The notes below the pieces were generated by a model that did not search any database, was not told where the DNA came from, and was given only the letters and a program-made list of their open reading frames with translations. From positions 2,264,321 to 2,328,320 of the forward strand of contig CP031964.1 of the NCBI GenBank assembly GCA_003443635.1: a stretch of DNA of 64,000 bases, read 5' to 3'. The stretch comes from Flavobacteriaceae bacterium. GTDB lineage: Bacteria; Bacteroidota; Bacteroidia; Flavobacteriales; Flavobacteriaceae. Shown here piece after piece: positions 17,341 to 25,225 of the stretch; within the stretch, counting starts at the first letter, position 1; each line of letters begins with the position of its first letter. Made by a program: the position numbers and the translations under genes.

Positions 17341-17877
17341 TTATTCAATTGTTCTATTTATTGTCAATTTCATTATCTTTCTTTGAAGTAATTGTACCAA
17401 ATCGTCTGTATTTCTAAATGCTAGAATATCTTCTCGATTAATTACCAAAATTCGGATATTGTCACTGGTCAGTGCATTAATAATTTCACTGTGTGCACTA
17501 CTCACTCCGTCACTTGCTCCAGTAATTCCGCTCAAAGAAATTATTATTCCTGTCGTTGCAAACCTTTGTTGAAGCTTTCTAATAAACCATCCAACTTGTG
17601 CACTACTGACTGGTGTTCCAGTGTTTTTGCATTCAGTTATGATTGCATAATCCAAAAAATAAAGGTCAGAATTTCTTGTATCATTATTGAAAATAACGTC
17701 AAGTTCATGAGCTCTTCTATCATCTAAAACATTAGAAGCGTAATGCGTAACATTTGGCACTTTGCAAAAGATATATCGAACTAATTCTTCCAATTTTGCA
17801 CCTTTAACAGCATTGGTTGGAGCATTGTCAGACTCTCTTAATAGACGTATTATTTTTATTCGTGAATATATTGCCAT
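17341..17877 (-). CDS. Mrr-like PD-(D/E)XK endonuclease
   Basis: The 178-residue protein has the order of residues expected for a PD-(D/E)XK nuclease: a helix with GAKLEELVRYIF (E30/E31), HELDVIF (D60), ITECKN (E82 and K84) and then SAQVGWFIRKLQQ, the alpha helix with the conserved glutamine seen in Mrr and RecB-type nucleases. It is much shorter than typical restriction enzymes and has no separate DNA-recognition domain. Its ATG overlaps the stop codon of the preceding TIR-like/nuclease gene by one base (TAATG), which strongly implies co-translation. A role in restriction or phage defence is inferred from the pairing. Confidence 0.78.
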   Translation of the reverse strand: MAIYSRIKIIRLLRESDNAPTNAVKGAKLEELVRYIFCKVPNVTHYASNVLDDRRAHELDVIFNNDTRNSDLYFLDYAIITECKNTGTPVSSAQVGWFIRKLQQRFATTGIIISLSGITGASDGVSSAHSEIINALTSDNIRILVINREDILAFRNTDDLVQLLQRKIMKLTINRTIE

Positions 17878-18818
17878 TATTCAAGTCCGTGTGCTATTTT
17901 GTTTCTTTGATTTAACAGCAAAGACTCAAATGAGTTTTCTATTAGTTCATTCACGAAATCTTCTAAATCGTAACTAATTATTAAAGGATAAAGTGAAGTT
18001 TTAATTTTATGTCTTTTATTTTCTCTATCAATGTATAGTAGAATTCCAACTTTGGCGTCTGAAACCTCTATATACCTTCTAATTTGATTTTCTGCATTTT
18101 GAAGTCTAGCACTATTTAAACTACCATATTTAAGTTCAACAATTATCGGATTACCTAATACTTTACCTAAATTATCATTCCATAAGGCGAAATCAATTCC
18201 TTTGTCTTTATTCGTTTTATTCTCAACAAAATTTATTCTAAGAATGTTAAAAATTCTAGCAGTAATATCTTCCATTCTAAAACTCTTTCGAGCCAGACTT
18301 GCACCATTTTCAGTGTCGCTAGAGAAGTGCCTCAAATCTTGAATTTCTGGAAGAATATCTCTTAATTGAATTTTTGTTTCAGTATAGTGTTCTATTGTTC
18401 TCTTTAATTTATCTTTTTGCTTTGAATAATATGTTTTGGGTTTTTTCTTAATGTCAATGAGCAATTTTAAAATTGAGTTTCTTGTAAATTCAAAATCATT
18501 TACATCAGTTCTTATAAATAGCTTATTCTCAATGTAAAATGGAATTTTTAAATCTTTATCAAGTAGAATGAAGTGTTGTTTTCCAAGCCCTTCACAAACA
18601 CCCATTTCATATAACACGTTCGGATTATTGTCAGTAATAATAAATATCGCGAAGTCAGCTTCCTTGATTTTCCTTTTTAGGATTTGTTGTATTGAATCTC
18701 CAATAGAAAAATCATATAGGTCAAAAGTATCCACGCCATTTTCGGCAAGAATATTCTTGATATATGATGTGTCAACATTATGTGACGAAGAGATGAAACA
18801 TTTCAATTTTTTTTCCAT
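17877..18818 (-). CDS. TIR-like domain fused to a PD-(D/E)XK nuclease domain
   Basis: Residues 1 to about 110 form a TIR-like or deoxyribosyltransferase-like nucleotide-binding fold: KCFISSS at strand 1, ADFAIFIITDNNPNVLYEMG with a conserved glutamate (E71), CEGLGKQHFILLD and then a short tail. After a charged linker, residues 175-290 show PD-(D/E)XK features: RMEDITARIF (E183), GIDFALW (D209) and IIVELKYG (E228, K230). The combination suggests a nucleotide sensor or NADase-type domain coupled to a DNA nuclease. No methyltransferase, cyclase or NTPase gene is adjacent. Translation is coupled to the second nuclease gene downstream. Confidence is good for the nuclease domain and moderate for the TIR assignment. 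Confidence 0.7.
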   Translation of the reverse strand: MEKKLKCFISSSHNVDTSYIKNILAENGVDTFDLYDFSIGDSIQQILKRKIKEADFAIFIITDNNPNVLYEMGVCEGLGKQHFILLDKDLKIPFYIENKLFIRTDVNDFEFTRNSILKLLIDIKKKPKTYYSKQKDKLKRTIEHYTETKIQLRDILPEIQDLRHFSSDTENGASLARKSFRMEDITARIFNILRINFVENKTNKDKGIDFALWNDNLGKVLGNPIIVELKYGSLNSARLQNAENQIRRYIEVSDAKVGILLYIDRENKRHKIKTSLYPLIISYDLEDFVNELIENSFESLLLNQRNKIAHGLE

Positions 18819-18828
18819 TTAGTTTTTT

Positions 18829-18867
18829 AGCTTGTTGCCAACAATTGGATATAGTTATTAACTATAT
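18829..18867. promoter_or_regulatory. border repeat and 19-bp palindrome upstream of the nuclease operon
   Basis: The stretch starts with the second inverted border copy (18829-18845, complement of ATTGTTGGCAACAAGCT) and continues into a perfect palindrome with nine-base arms, ATATAGTTA T TAACTATAT (18849-18867), 31 bp from the start codon of the TIR-like gene. The palindrome position is right for an operator covering the promoter. Confidence 0.5.
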
Positions 18868-18954
18868 ATCTTTTATATAATCAATTGCGATCATAAACCT
18901 ATATTAAATTTCTCACCTATACAATACGTAACCTTACGTACATCTTATTCTTAC

Positions 18955-18987
18955 AAAGAAAAAGAGCAGCTTAAATAAGTTGCTCTT
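18955..18987 (-). terminator. hairpin with T-run, minus strand
   Basis: AAGAGCAACTTA pairs with TAAGCTGCTCTT over 12 bp including a G.T pair, with a tight loop, followed on the minus strand by TTTTTCTTTG. It is the second of two hairpins downstream of the amidohydrolase gene and would isolate the nuclease operon from read-through. Confidence 0.6.
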
Positions 18988-19061
18988 GTATATAAATTCG
19001 AAATGTATTTTTGGGGCTTAATTAAGGGTACTGAAACAAGTTCAGTATAAATTCGGTATAA

Positions 19062-19093
19062 TAAAAAAGCAGCACCATTTCTGGTACTGCTTT
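19062..19093 (-). terminator. intrinsic terminator of the amidohydrolase gene
   Basis: On the minus strand AAAGCAGTACCA and TGGTGCTGCTTT form a 12-bp stem with one mismatch and a four-base loop, followed by TTTTTATTAT, starting 24 bp after the stop codon. The remaining part of the 298-bp gap (18819-19116) holds the palindrome and border described above plus an ACTGAA/TTCAGT mini-hairpin. Confidence 0.72.
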
Positions 19094-19116
19094 ACTCCTA
19101 CAAACAGGAACATTTC

Positions 19117-20208
19117 CTAATTAGGAAATAAACTCTTATCTAATCCAGGTATAATGCGTAATGCATTTTTATAGTATACTTTTTTAAGTACATTATCTGG
19201 TAGGTCTAATCCGTACATTGGCCAAAACGCATGGTATTTTTTATGGTATGGAAAATATTCGTCATCACTTTCTAATACTCTAAAATAGGTTGGAAATTCT
19301 TCAGGTTTCCAGCTGTCTTTCCCGAATAAAATACGGTCTTGATATTTTATAAAAAAGGCTTTTGCAAATCGTGGTTGACGCCCTAATTCTGCGATGATCG
19401 CTCCAATACCTACATTCATATTTGGCATTGCATCTAATAACTGACTTAGTTTTCCTAAATTATTGGCATACCATCCCATATGTGCATTGATAAATGTAGT
19501 GTTGCGATGTTTTTTAAACATATTGTGTTGTTCCTGGATAATTTGCTCCCAAGGTACTGGGTTATTAGGTCCACGCTTTCTTCCTGGTCTTGTTTTTAAT
19601 TCTAGCCAACGTTCGTTATCACCATCAAAATCATCCCAAAACGATTTTGGATCTGCCGAGTGAATTAATACAGGAATGCCTAATTCGCCACATTTTGCCC
19701 AAATAGGATCTAATCGAGGGTCGTCTACCGCGACACGTTTTCCGTTAACATCTCTATCTCTTAATCCTAAACCTTTATATATTTTTAAACCTCTGGCTCC
19801 GTTTTTTACATCTTGCTCCAGTTGTGCTACTGTAGCTTCGATCCAACCCGCTTTGCCTACATTATTATTAAATCCGATATTCGCAAATACTACAAAACGC
19901 TTTGGGTAATTAGCCTTTATATTTGCTACAGATTTTTGTAAATCCGCTCCCGTACGTCCACTTAAATTTACCATCAAGCCCATATTAAGCGTATCCATCG
20001 CTGCAATTACAGGTGCCAAATTCTGCGTTGGCATACGGTATTGGTGCCCGTGAACATCTATAAATGGAAACTTAGCACGCTTGATAATTTTTCCTGGAAC
20101 GACTAAAGTTGATATTGGGTTGTACTCCTCGAAAGTAAGGTCTTGAGCGGTTGCAGAAATACATAATACTAATGTGAGTAGGGATAAAAAACTTGTTTTA
20201 AAGTTCAT
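19117..20208 (-). CDS. exported amidohydrolase family protein
   Basis: The 363-residue protein has a signal peptide (MNFKTSFLSLLTLVLCISATA, cleaved near AQD). The mature enzyme is of the amidohydrolase-2 (TIM-barrel) type: FIDVHGHQYR carries the HxH metal ligands, IPVLIHSADP and FINAHMGW supply further histidines, and RILFGKDSW carries the late acidic residue. Family members include decarboxylases and lactonases; the substrate is unknown. The export signal implies action in the periplasm. A terminator follows, and the gene upstream is a separate unit. Confidence 0.82.
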   Translation of the reverse strand: MNFKTSFLSLLTLVLCISATAQDLTFEEYNPISTLVVPGKIIKRAKFPFIDVHGHQYRMPTQNLAPVIAAMDTLNMGLMVNLSGRTGADLQKSVANIKANYPKRFVVFANIGFNNNVGKAGWIEATVAQLEQDVKNGARGLKIYKGLGLRDRDVNGKRVAVDDPRLDPIWAKCGELGIPVLIHSADPKSFWDDFDGDNERWLELKTRPGRKRGPNNPVPWEQIIQEQHNMFKKHRNTTFINAHMGWYANNLGKLSQLLDAMPNMNVGIGAIIAELGRQPRFAKAFFIKYQDRILFGKDSWKPEEFPTYFRVLESDDEYFPYHKKYHAFWPMYGLDLPDNVLKKVYYKNALRIIPGLDKSLFPN

Positions 20209-20306
20209 TTTTTTGGTAAGTGTTTTGTTGTTTGCGAGTATAAATATAACACTATGTGTATTGTAGTCTAAAACTTTAGGATGCCTTTAACAAGATCGTC
20301 AAGTAT

Positions 20307-20777
20307 TTACAATTCTTCTAAGATATTGTTGTAATCGTATTGTAAATCTTCGTGAAGTGTAGTTATCGCTTTTTTGATGAGCAGGATTTGGCGTTCGTAG
20401 ATATTTACTAGAGATACATTAGCACGCATTGTTGGTTGCATTGCTTTAAGTTCTGAACAGAAATACAATAGTAATTCCACTTCTGTTTCTTTGCGCTTAG
20501 AATAACGAATATAGGTTTTTACACGTCTTAATATTTTACGTACACTCTTTTTAATATAATGATAACTCGAAGTATTGATTTCTAAAAACTGTTCTGACAC
20601 TTCCGCTTTTACGCCTTCTATAAAATGTGTTTCGTCTGATGCTTCGAATAACAGATAAGTAAGTAACTCTTTATTTTCTTTTTTAAATCGGGATAACCGT
20701 AAACACAGATCCACCAATTCGGAATGTGTGCTATCCTTTAATTCGTCCTTGAGTTGTTTAACAGTTGCGGTTTTCAT
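20307..20777 (-). CDS. conserved hypothetical helical protein
   Basis: The 156-residue protein is highly charged and predicted to be almost entirely alpha helical, with the basic segment KKSVRKILRRVKTYIRYSKR in its centre and no signal peptide or membrane span. No domain name can be given. Similar short proteins of unknown function occur next to M20 peptidase genes in Flavobacteriaceae as far as I recall. It lies 47 bp downstream of the M20 peptidase gene; the gap contains a short GGGTCTT direct repeat. Confidence 0.6.
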   Translation of the reverse strand: MKTATVKQLKDELKDSTHSELVDLCLRLSRFKKENKELLTYLLFEASDETHFIEGVKAEVSEQFLEINTSSYHYIKKSVRKILRRVKTYIRYSKRKETEVELLLYFCSELKAMQPTMRANVSLVNIYERQILLIKKAITTLHEDLQYDYNNILEEL

Positions 20778-20824
20778 TTAAATTGGGTGTTGGTTATTAG
20801 GTTTTGGGTCTTGGGTCTTGGGTT

Positions 20825-21955
20825 TTAAGATAATAACTCTTTAATAATTCCTTTAAACATCTGCATTCCAGTTTCTAATAATTCTTCCGGGAAATCATAA
20901 TCGGCATGATGTAGTGCGGGCGTATCTATTCCTGACCCCAATCCAAACATAGCGACTTGATGATCTTGAGAGAACCATCCAAAGTCTTCTCCAAACTTAA
21001 ATGGCTGCGCATTCTCTTGAATATAAAATCCATTCTGCTTTGCAGATTTAATCACGATCTCATTACAAAAATTGTTATTTATAGAAGCTGGAAAATAATC
21101 AAACCAATCTATAGTACAGGTAATTCCTTCCGAAATACTGACATTTTCTAAAATCTGATTGATCTTCGTTTTTAACTCAGTCATTCGATCTTCTTTCCAG
21201 GTTCTGAATGTATAATGCACTTCGCCTGTTCCTGCCGAAATACCATAAGCTACCTCTCCCATAGTAATATATACTGGTGTAAAAAGCGTAAAATCCTCAT
21301 CTTTTGGATCACGTATATTTAGGTCTTCAAAAGCAGTTACAATTTTACTAATTGCCAAAGCAGGGTTAATTCCTCTTTCAGGTTCACAGGCATGAGATAC
21401 TTTTCCGTTAAGGTAAATCGCAATACTTTGTACTGCAGGCGAAAAGTTATTTTGAATCGGAATGATCTGATGCATTGGTGCTCCAGGAATATTGTGTAAT
21501 GCAAATATATAATCAGGTTGTAGTTTTGAAAATCTTGGATCTTTTAAAACTGCCTCTGCCCCTCTTCCTGTTTCTTCCGCAGGTTGGAATAATAAAATCA
21601 CTTTTCCTTTTAAATTGGTTTGTGTCCTTAACCAAAATATTAATCCTGCTACCATGGCCATATGCCCATCGTGACCACATTTATGAGATACGCCTTCTGA
21701 AGTTGATTTATAATTGAATGCATTAGGTTCTGCAATTGGAAGTGCATCTAATTCACAACGAATCATTACTGTTGGTCCTTGCTCTTCATACTCATAAATA
21801 GCAGCTACACCAGTGCCTCCAAGCTCCTCTATAATTTTAGTATCGTGATGTGTTTTAATAAACTCTCTGATACGTCTGGCAGTCTCTACTTCTTGCCCTG
21901 ATAATTCAGGGTAAGTATGCAATTCTCTACGAAGTGCTTTTACTTTTTCAAGCAT
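20825..21955 (-). CDS. M20 family amidohydrolase (aminoacylase/hippurate hydrolase type)
   Basis: The 376-residue enzyme follows the M20D pattern: LRRELHTYPELSGQE near the N-terminus, MIRCELDALPI, then HKCGHDGHMAM with the metal-binding Cys-x-His and His residues, and PAEETGRGAEAVL with the catalytic glutamates; a late HHADYDFPEE supplies the last histidine. Such enzymes release an amino acid from N-acyl or amide conjugates in the cytoplasm. The stop of the upstream gamma-glutamyltransferase gene is 20 bp away, so both may act in use of external peptides or glutathione-like amides. Confidence 0.88.
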   Translation of the reverse strand: MLEKVKALRRELHTYPELSGQEVETARRIREFIKTHHDTKIIEELGGTGVAAIYEYEEQGPTVMIRCELDALPIAEPNAFNYKSTSEGVSHKCGHDGHMAMVAGLIFWLRTQTNLKGKVILLFQPAEETGRGAEAVLKDPRFSKLQPDYIFALHNIPGAPMHQIIPIQNNFSPAVQSIAIYLNGKVSHACEPERGINPALAISKIVTAFEDLNIRDPKDEDFTLFTPVYITMGEVAYGISAGTGEVHYTFRTWKEDRMTELKTKINQILENVSISEGITCTIDWFDYFPASINNNFCNEIVIKSAKQNGFYIQENAQPFKFGEDFGWFSQDHQVAMFGLGSGIDTPALHHADYDFPEELLETGMQMFKGIIKELLS

Positions 21956-21975
21956 TTACAATGTTTAATTTAGGT

Positions 21976-23646
21976 TTAATGATCTACAATAGCTGAACGT
22001 CCATCACCTCGTCTATCGATTCCTGCTTCTAAAGATATTATATTTCCATCTGCATCTCTATTGATCTTTACGCCATTGGCATTACCAATACTTCCTTTAC
22101 GGATATCATGCCCTTTTGCTTTTAAAGCGTTTATAGTGTCTTCAGATAAATCTGGATCTACACGAATATAATTAGGTTCTACAAATGAGATTTTAGGAGC
22201 ATCGATCGCTTCTTGCATCGTCATATTAAAATCTATAAGATTAAAAATAATCTGTGGTACATTTTGCGTAATAGTATGTCCCCCTGGTGAACCTAAGGCT
22301 GCCCAAGATTTTCCATCTTTCATTATAATTACTGGACAATCGCCAGATAACTTATGGCGTCCCGGAAAAGCATCCATTGGGTTTCCTTTAGGTTCGAATG
22401 TAGAATAGGCCATGGAGTTGTTAAAAAATACACCTGTACCTTCAACCATAATACGACTTCCAAATACATTTCCTAGAGTTTGAGTCGCACTTACGATATT
22501 CCCCCATTTATCGATTACCACAAAATGCGTGGTGTTTTTACTTTCTTCAGAAAACGGTGGTACAAAATCGGTTACTTTATCTGTACTTAATTGCGTAGCT
22601 ATTGTTTTTAAGGTTTCTGGAGCAAACAAACTATCTAAAGGAGCTTTTTGTACATCGGGATCGAACGAATATGCTAAACGCGCTTTATAAGATTCTTTAG
22701 TCATTTCTGCAAAACGATGTAAATAGTCAGGTGTATTGTGCTCCAACTCTTCTTTTGGAAATTGTTTCATCACTCCTAAATTTACAAAGGCTGCAAAAGA
22801 ATTTGCTGGTAGTGATGCGGTATACACATCATAACCTCTATAGTTCATTTTTAAGGGTTCCCACCATTCTGCTTTATTATTTTTTAAATCTTCAATCGAT
22901 AAAAAACTCCCAACTTCTTTCATTTGAGTATCTATCGTTTTTGCTATCTCTCCATTGTAAAATGACGCACCTCCTTCTGAAGCAATATGTTTAAATGTAG
23001 ATGCCAGATCAGTTTGAATTAATTTATCTCCTTCTTCTAGTGGCTTTCCTTCTTTACCATAAAAGGATTTGGTATAATCTGAAAAATCATCAAATGCCCT
23101 CTTAATATATCTGGATGTGGTTGCAGAAATTGTAAATCCGTTTTCTGCATAATTAATAGCTGAATCAAACAAACCGTTCCATTTTAATGATCCGTAAGTG
23201 GAGTGCATCGCTTCCCAAGCATTTAAATTCCCTGGTGTAGATATGGATTTTGGACCAAAACGGTTTATCATAAAATCTGGCGTTGGCGCTCTCATTAAAT
23301 CTGTATTGGTATTTTCTGGGAAACGACCGCTAGGATTTAAATAACGAATATGTTCCGTTTTTGCATCATAAATCATGATAGTACCATAACCGCCAAGTCC
23401 GGACATCATAGGCTCTACCACATTAAGTGCTGCTGCAATAGTAATGGCTGCATCAAATGCGTTACCTCCTTTATCTAATACATCTTGACCTGCTTTAGTT
23501 GCTAGTGGATGTGCTGAAGCCACACTTCCAGAGATTAAAGAGACTTCTTCAACTTCTAAAGTTGTAGTTTGTTTGTTTTTTGTGTTACAAGAGATACTTA
23601 AACATAAGATTAATATCCATAAGGATTTATACATAGAAGATTTCAT
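21976..23646 (-). CDS. ggt: gamma-glutamyltransferase, lipoprotein form
   Basis: The 556-residue protein has a lipoprotein signal peptide with lipobox LSISC (MKSSMYKSLWILILCLSISC), so the enzyme is anchored in the envelope. GGT features are clear: ASAHPLATKAG, GLGGYGTIMIYD in the large subunit, the autoprocessing site KNTTHFVVIDKWGN whose threonine becomes the nucleophile of the small subunit, and ALGSPGGHTITQ forming the oxyanion region. It hydrolyses or transfers gamma-glutamyl groups from glutathione. Genes for an M20 amidohydrolase and a helical protein follow on the same strand. Confidence 0.93.
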   Translation of the reverse strand: MKSSMYKSLWILILCLSISCNTKNKQTTTLEVEEVSLISGSVASAHPLATKAGQDVLDKGGNAFDAAITIAAALNVVEPMMSGLGGYGTIMIYDAKTEHIRYLNPSGRFPENTNTDLMRAPTPDFMINRFGPKSISTPGNLNAWEAMHSTYGSLKWNGLFDSAINYAENGFTISATTSRYIKRAFDDFSDYTKSFYGKEGKPLEEGDKLIQTDLASTFKHIASEGGASFYNGEIAKTIDTQMKEVGSFLSIEDLKNNKAEWWEPLKMNYRGYDVYTASLPANSFAAFVNLGVMKQFPKEELEHNTPDYLHRFAEMTKESYKARLAYSFDPDVQKAPLDSLFAPETLKTIATQLSTDKVTDFVPPFSEESKNTTHFVVIDKWGNIVSATQTLGNVFGSRIMVEGTGVFFNNSMAYSTFEPKGNPMDAFPGRHKLSGDCPVIIMKDGKSWAALGSPGGHTITQNVPQIIFNLIDFNMTMQEAIDAPKISFVEPNYIRVDPDLSEDTINALKAKGHDIRKGSIGNANGVKINRDADGNIISLEAGIDRRGDGRSAIVDH

Positions 23647-23829
23647 AAGTGATGAATTTAATGTTGCTAAAATTATAAAAATATAAATCAGATATTAATT
23701 TAATAATAGCTTTTATTTTCTTTTACAACAATTTACCTATACACAGCGCCAATTATAAAGAGATTGAGTCAGTTTTTAAAACATATAAAATTGACTATTT
23801 ATAAAAATATATTTGATTTTATTTTTTTA

Positions 23830-23852
23830 GTTAGGATTCCTTACTATATTTG
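23830..23852 (+). promoter_or_regulatory. promoter with MarR-type operator upstream of the redoxin operon
   Basis: GTTAGGATTCCTTAC (23830-23844), an inverted repeat with one mismatch, directly abuts the -7 box TATATTTG (23845-23852), 35 bp before the redoxin start. A repressor bound here would block the spacer of the promoter. The same operator sequence occurs in perfect form at 24137 and in weaker form at 25175, just before the MarR gene of the same cluster. Confidence 0.65.
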
Positions 23853-23886
23853 TATCGCAATAATGCATTAATATAAATACAAAAAC

Positions 23887-24120
23887 ATGAGTAAATCAAT
23901 TTTTTATCACGCAGGCTGTCCAGTTTGTATAAGTGCAGAACACGACATCATAAATTTAGTTGGTGCTGAAAACGTTGAAATCGTAAACATAGGAGAAGAT
24001 AGAAATCGAATATCTGAAGCCGAAAATGCTGGAGTAGAATCTGTTCCTGCATTGGTAACTCCAAATGGCAATGCTTTACACATTAATTTTGGAGCCTCTA
24101 TGGCAGATGTAAAAGGTTAA
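23887..24120 (+). CDS. small thioredoxin-fold redoxin (CPVC)
   Basis: The 77-residue protein has the start of a glutaredoxin/thioredoxin fold, SIFYHAGCPVCISAE, with the dithiol motif CPVC (about residues 11-14), then EIVNIGEDRNRI and a cis-proline region ESVPALVTPNG. It is shorter than classical thioredoxins and resembles small glutaredoxin-like proteins. It would act as a cytoplasmic thiol-disulfide protein. It is the first gene behind the operator-containing promoter; a second operator lies between it and the lipoprotein gene. Confidence 0.8.
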   Translation: MSKSIFYHAGCPVCISAEHDIINLVGAENVEIVNIGEDRNRISEAENAGVESVPALVTPNGNALHINFGASMADVKG

Positions 24121-24136
24121 TTTTTTAATTCATATA

Positions 24137-24151
24137 GTTAGGATTCCTAAC
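24137..24151 (+). promoter_or_regulatory. perfect GTTAGGA-T-TCCTAAC operator
   Basis: This 15-base palindrome with seven-base arms lies between the redoxin and lipoprotein genes, 35 bp upstream of the latter. Its identity to the sites at 23830 and 25175 makes a shared regulator likely; the MarR protein encoded at 25226 is the obvious candidate. Confidence 0.65.
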
Positions 24152-24186
24152 ATAAAAGAATTCTAACTATTAAAACAAATAGCAAA

Positions 24187-24906
24187 ATGAAATCAATATT
24201 CACATTATTTTTAGCAATAACTTTATTAAGCACATCCAGTTCTTGTGCACAAAAAAGCAGTTACAACAATAACAACTTCGCAATTAAAACAGTGAGCGTA
24301 ACTCACAAAGCAGATTTAGGAATCACCGTATGGCAAATAGCTGTAAACGGTATTGCTGGTAAAACAACTCCCGTTGCAGTTGGGCAACTTGACGGCGCCC
24401 CAGTTTTAGGGTATGTGTTTCCGACAAATTTAAATCCAACTGATGTAGGTTTTAATCAGACTGAAGGAATTGTTGCTTTAGCATTAACCTCTCATCCTGA
24501 TTTTGATGATACACCATTATGGGATGAAAACAATGATAAAAAGTTTGACAATGATGGTATTATATGGCATCCGCATTGGGTAGTACTTCACGAAGATAAA
24601 AGAGTTGCCGGTGGGCTTTCGGTAAAACAGTTTAAAAAAGCTGATAAAACAGTGGTTCTTCCTCCTACTAATCCGGGAATGCCTATGTATATGGATTCTC
24701 CAGGATTTCCGGTTACAGCAAAAAGTAATACTATAAAAGTGGTTGTTCCTGATTATAGAATAAATAATCGAACAGATTTTAGTTATGATGGGGTAACCGC
24801 TTTTATGAAAGTAAACACTAGTAAAGATAATATGCCTTTATTAGGGGTTTACGAAGTTTATAGTGTTGCCAGTGGCAATTTATCATTACCTTATAAAGTA
24901 AATTAG
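24187..24906 (+). CDS. lipoprotein of unknown function
   Basis: The 239-residue protein begins with a lipoprotein-type signal (MKSIFTLFLAITLLSTSSSC, Cys20) followed by a polar QKSSYNNNN linker. The body contains TVWQIAVNG, GYVFPTNLNPTDVGF, ALTSHPDFDDTPLWDEN and IIWHPHWVVLHEDKRV, a histidine- and acid-rich region that could bind a metal. No family was recognised. It is directly followed by the DUF2024 gene without spacer and preceded by a copy of the GTTAGGATTCCTAAC operator, so it belongs to the same redox-type regulon. Confidence 0.7.
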   Translation: MKSIFTLFLAITLLSTSSSCAQKSSYNNNNFAIKTVSVTHKADLGITVWQIAVNGIAGKTTPVAVGQLDGAPVLGYVFPTNLNPTDVGFNQTEGIVALALTSHPDFDDTPLWDENNDKKFDNDGIIWHPHWVVLHEDKRVAGGLSVKQFKKADKTVVLPPTNPGMPMYMDSPGFPVTAKSNTIKVVVPDYRINNRTDFSYDGVTAFMKVNTSKDNMPLLGVYEVYSVASGNLSLPYKVN

Positions 24907-25170
24907 ATGGAAATTTCAGTTTGGGATACTTACGTTACAAGAGAAGATGGCAAAATCATGCATTTTGATATTTTGGTACCTAGCAATTTAAAAGACGAAG
25001 AAACCATATTAGGATTTGGTAAACACTATCTAAAAAGTAAGCCTTTTAAAATCCTTAAATTAACTGCAAATGAATGTCGTTTTTGTCATATTGAACACGC
25101 TACAGGCGATATGATAATTGCTATTAAAGACAAAGGTTATACAATTATAGAAATGGAAAATTGCAATTAA
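24907..25170 (+). CDS. DUF2024 family protein
   Basis: The 87-residue protein matches DUF2024: it starts MEISVWDTYVTREDGKIMHFD and has the conserved CRFCHIEHA motif (about residues 58-66) and the end GYTIIEMENC. Its function is unknown; the CxxCH grouping suggests thiol or metal binding. The ATG follows the stop of the lipoprotein gene with no gap. It is the last gene of the operon before a terminator hairpin, and the MarR gene follows. Confidence 0.85.
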   Translation: MEISVWDTYVTREDGKIMHFDILVPSNLKDEETILGFGKHYLKSKPFKILKLTANECRFCHIEHATGDMIIAIKDKGYTIIEMENCN

Positions 25171-25174
25171 TTTA

Positions 25175-25193
25175 ATTAGGATTACTAACTTAG
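25175..25193 (+). promoter_or_regulatory. third operator-like site with possible MarR promoter
   Basis: ATTAGGATTACTAAC (25175-25189) is a degenerate copy of the GTTAGGATTCCTAAC operator. TAACTTAG at its right end differs from the TAnnTTTG box by one base. Together they fit an autoregulated promoter of the MarR gene, starting inside the tail of the upstream operon. Confidence 0.45.
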
Positions 25194-25225
25194 CCTGTCG
25201 AACTATTTTTCGGCAGGTTTTTTTT
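25194..25225 (+). terminator. terminator hairpin ending at the MarR start codon
   Basis: CCTGTCG pairs with CGGCAGG (one G.T pair) around a ten-base loop and is followed by eight T residues that end immediately before the ATG of the MarR gene. It would terminate the redoxin-lipoprotein-DUF2024 mRNA; if the MarR mRNA starts upstream of it, the same hairpin may attenuate MarR synthesis. Confidence 0.75.

Noticed and set aside
19020..19060. ACTGAAACAAGTTCAGT mini-hairpin as a separate regulatory site
   Set aside because: The GAAACAAGTTCAG core also occurs within the dispersed repeats, so it is more likely a remnant of one.
20783..20822. GGGTCTT direct repeats between the M20 peptidase and hypothetical gene
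   Set aside because: Only a short simple-sequence tract with no flanking structure; probably slippage.
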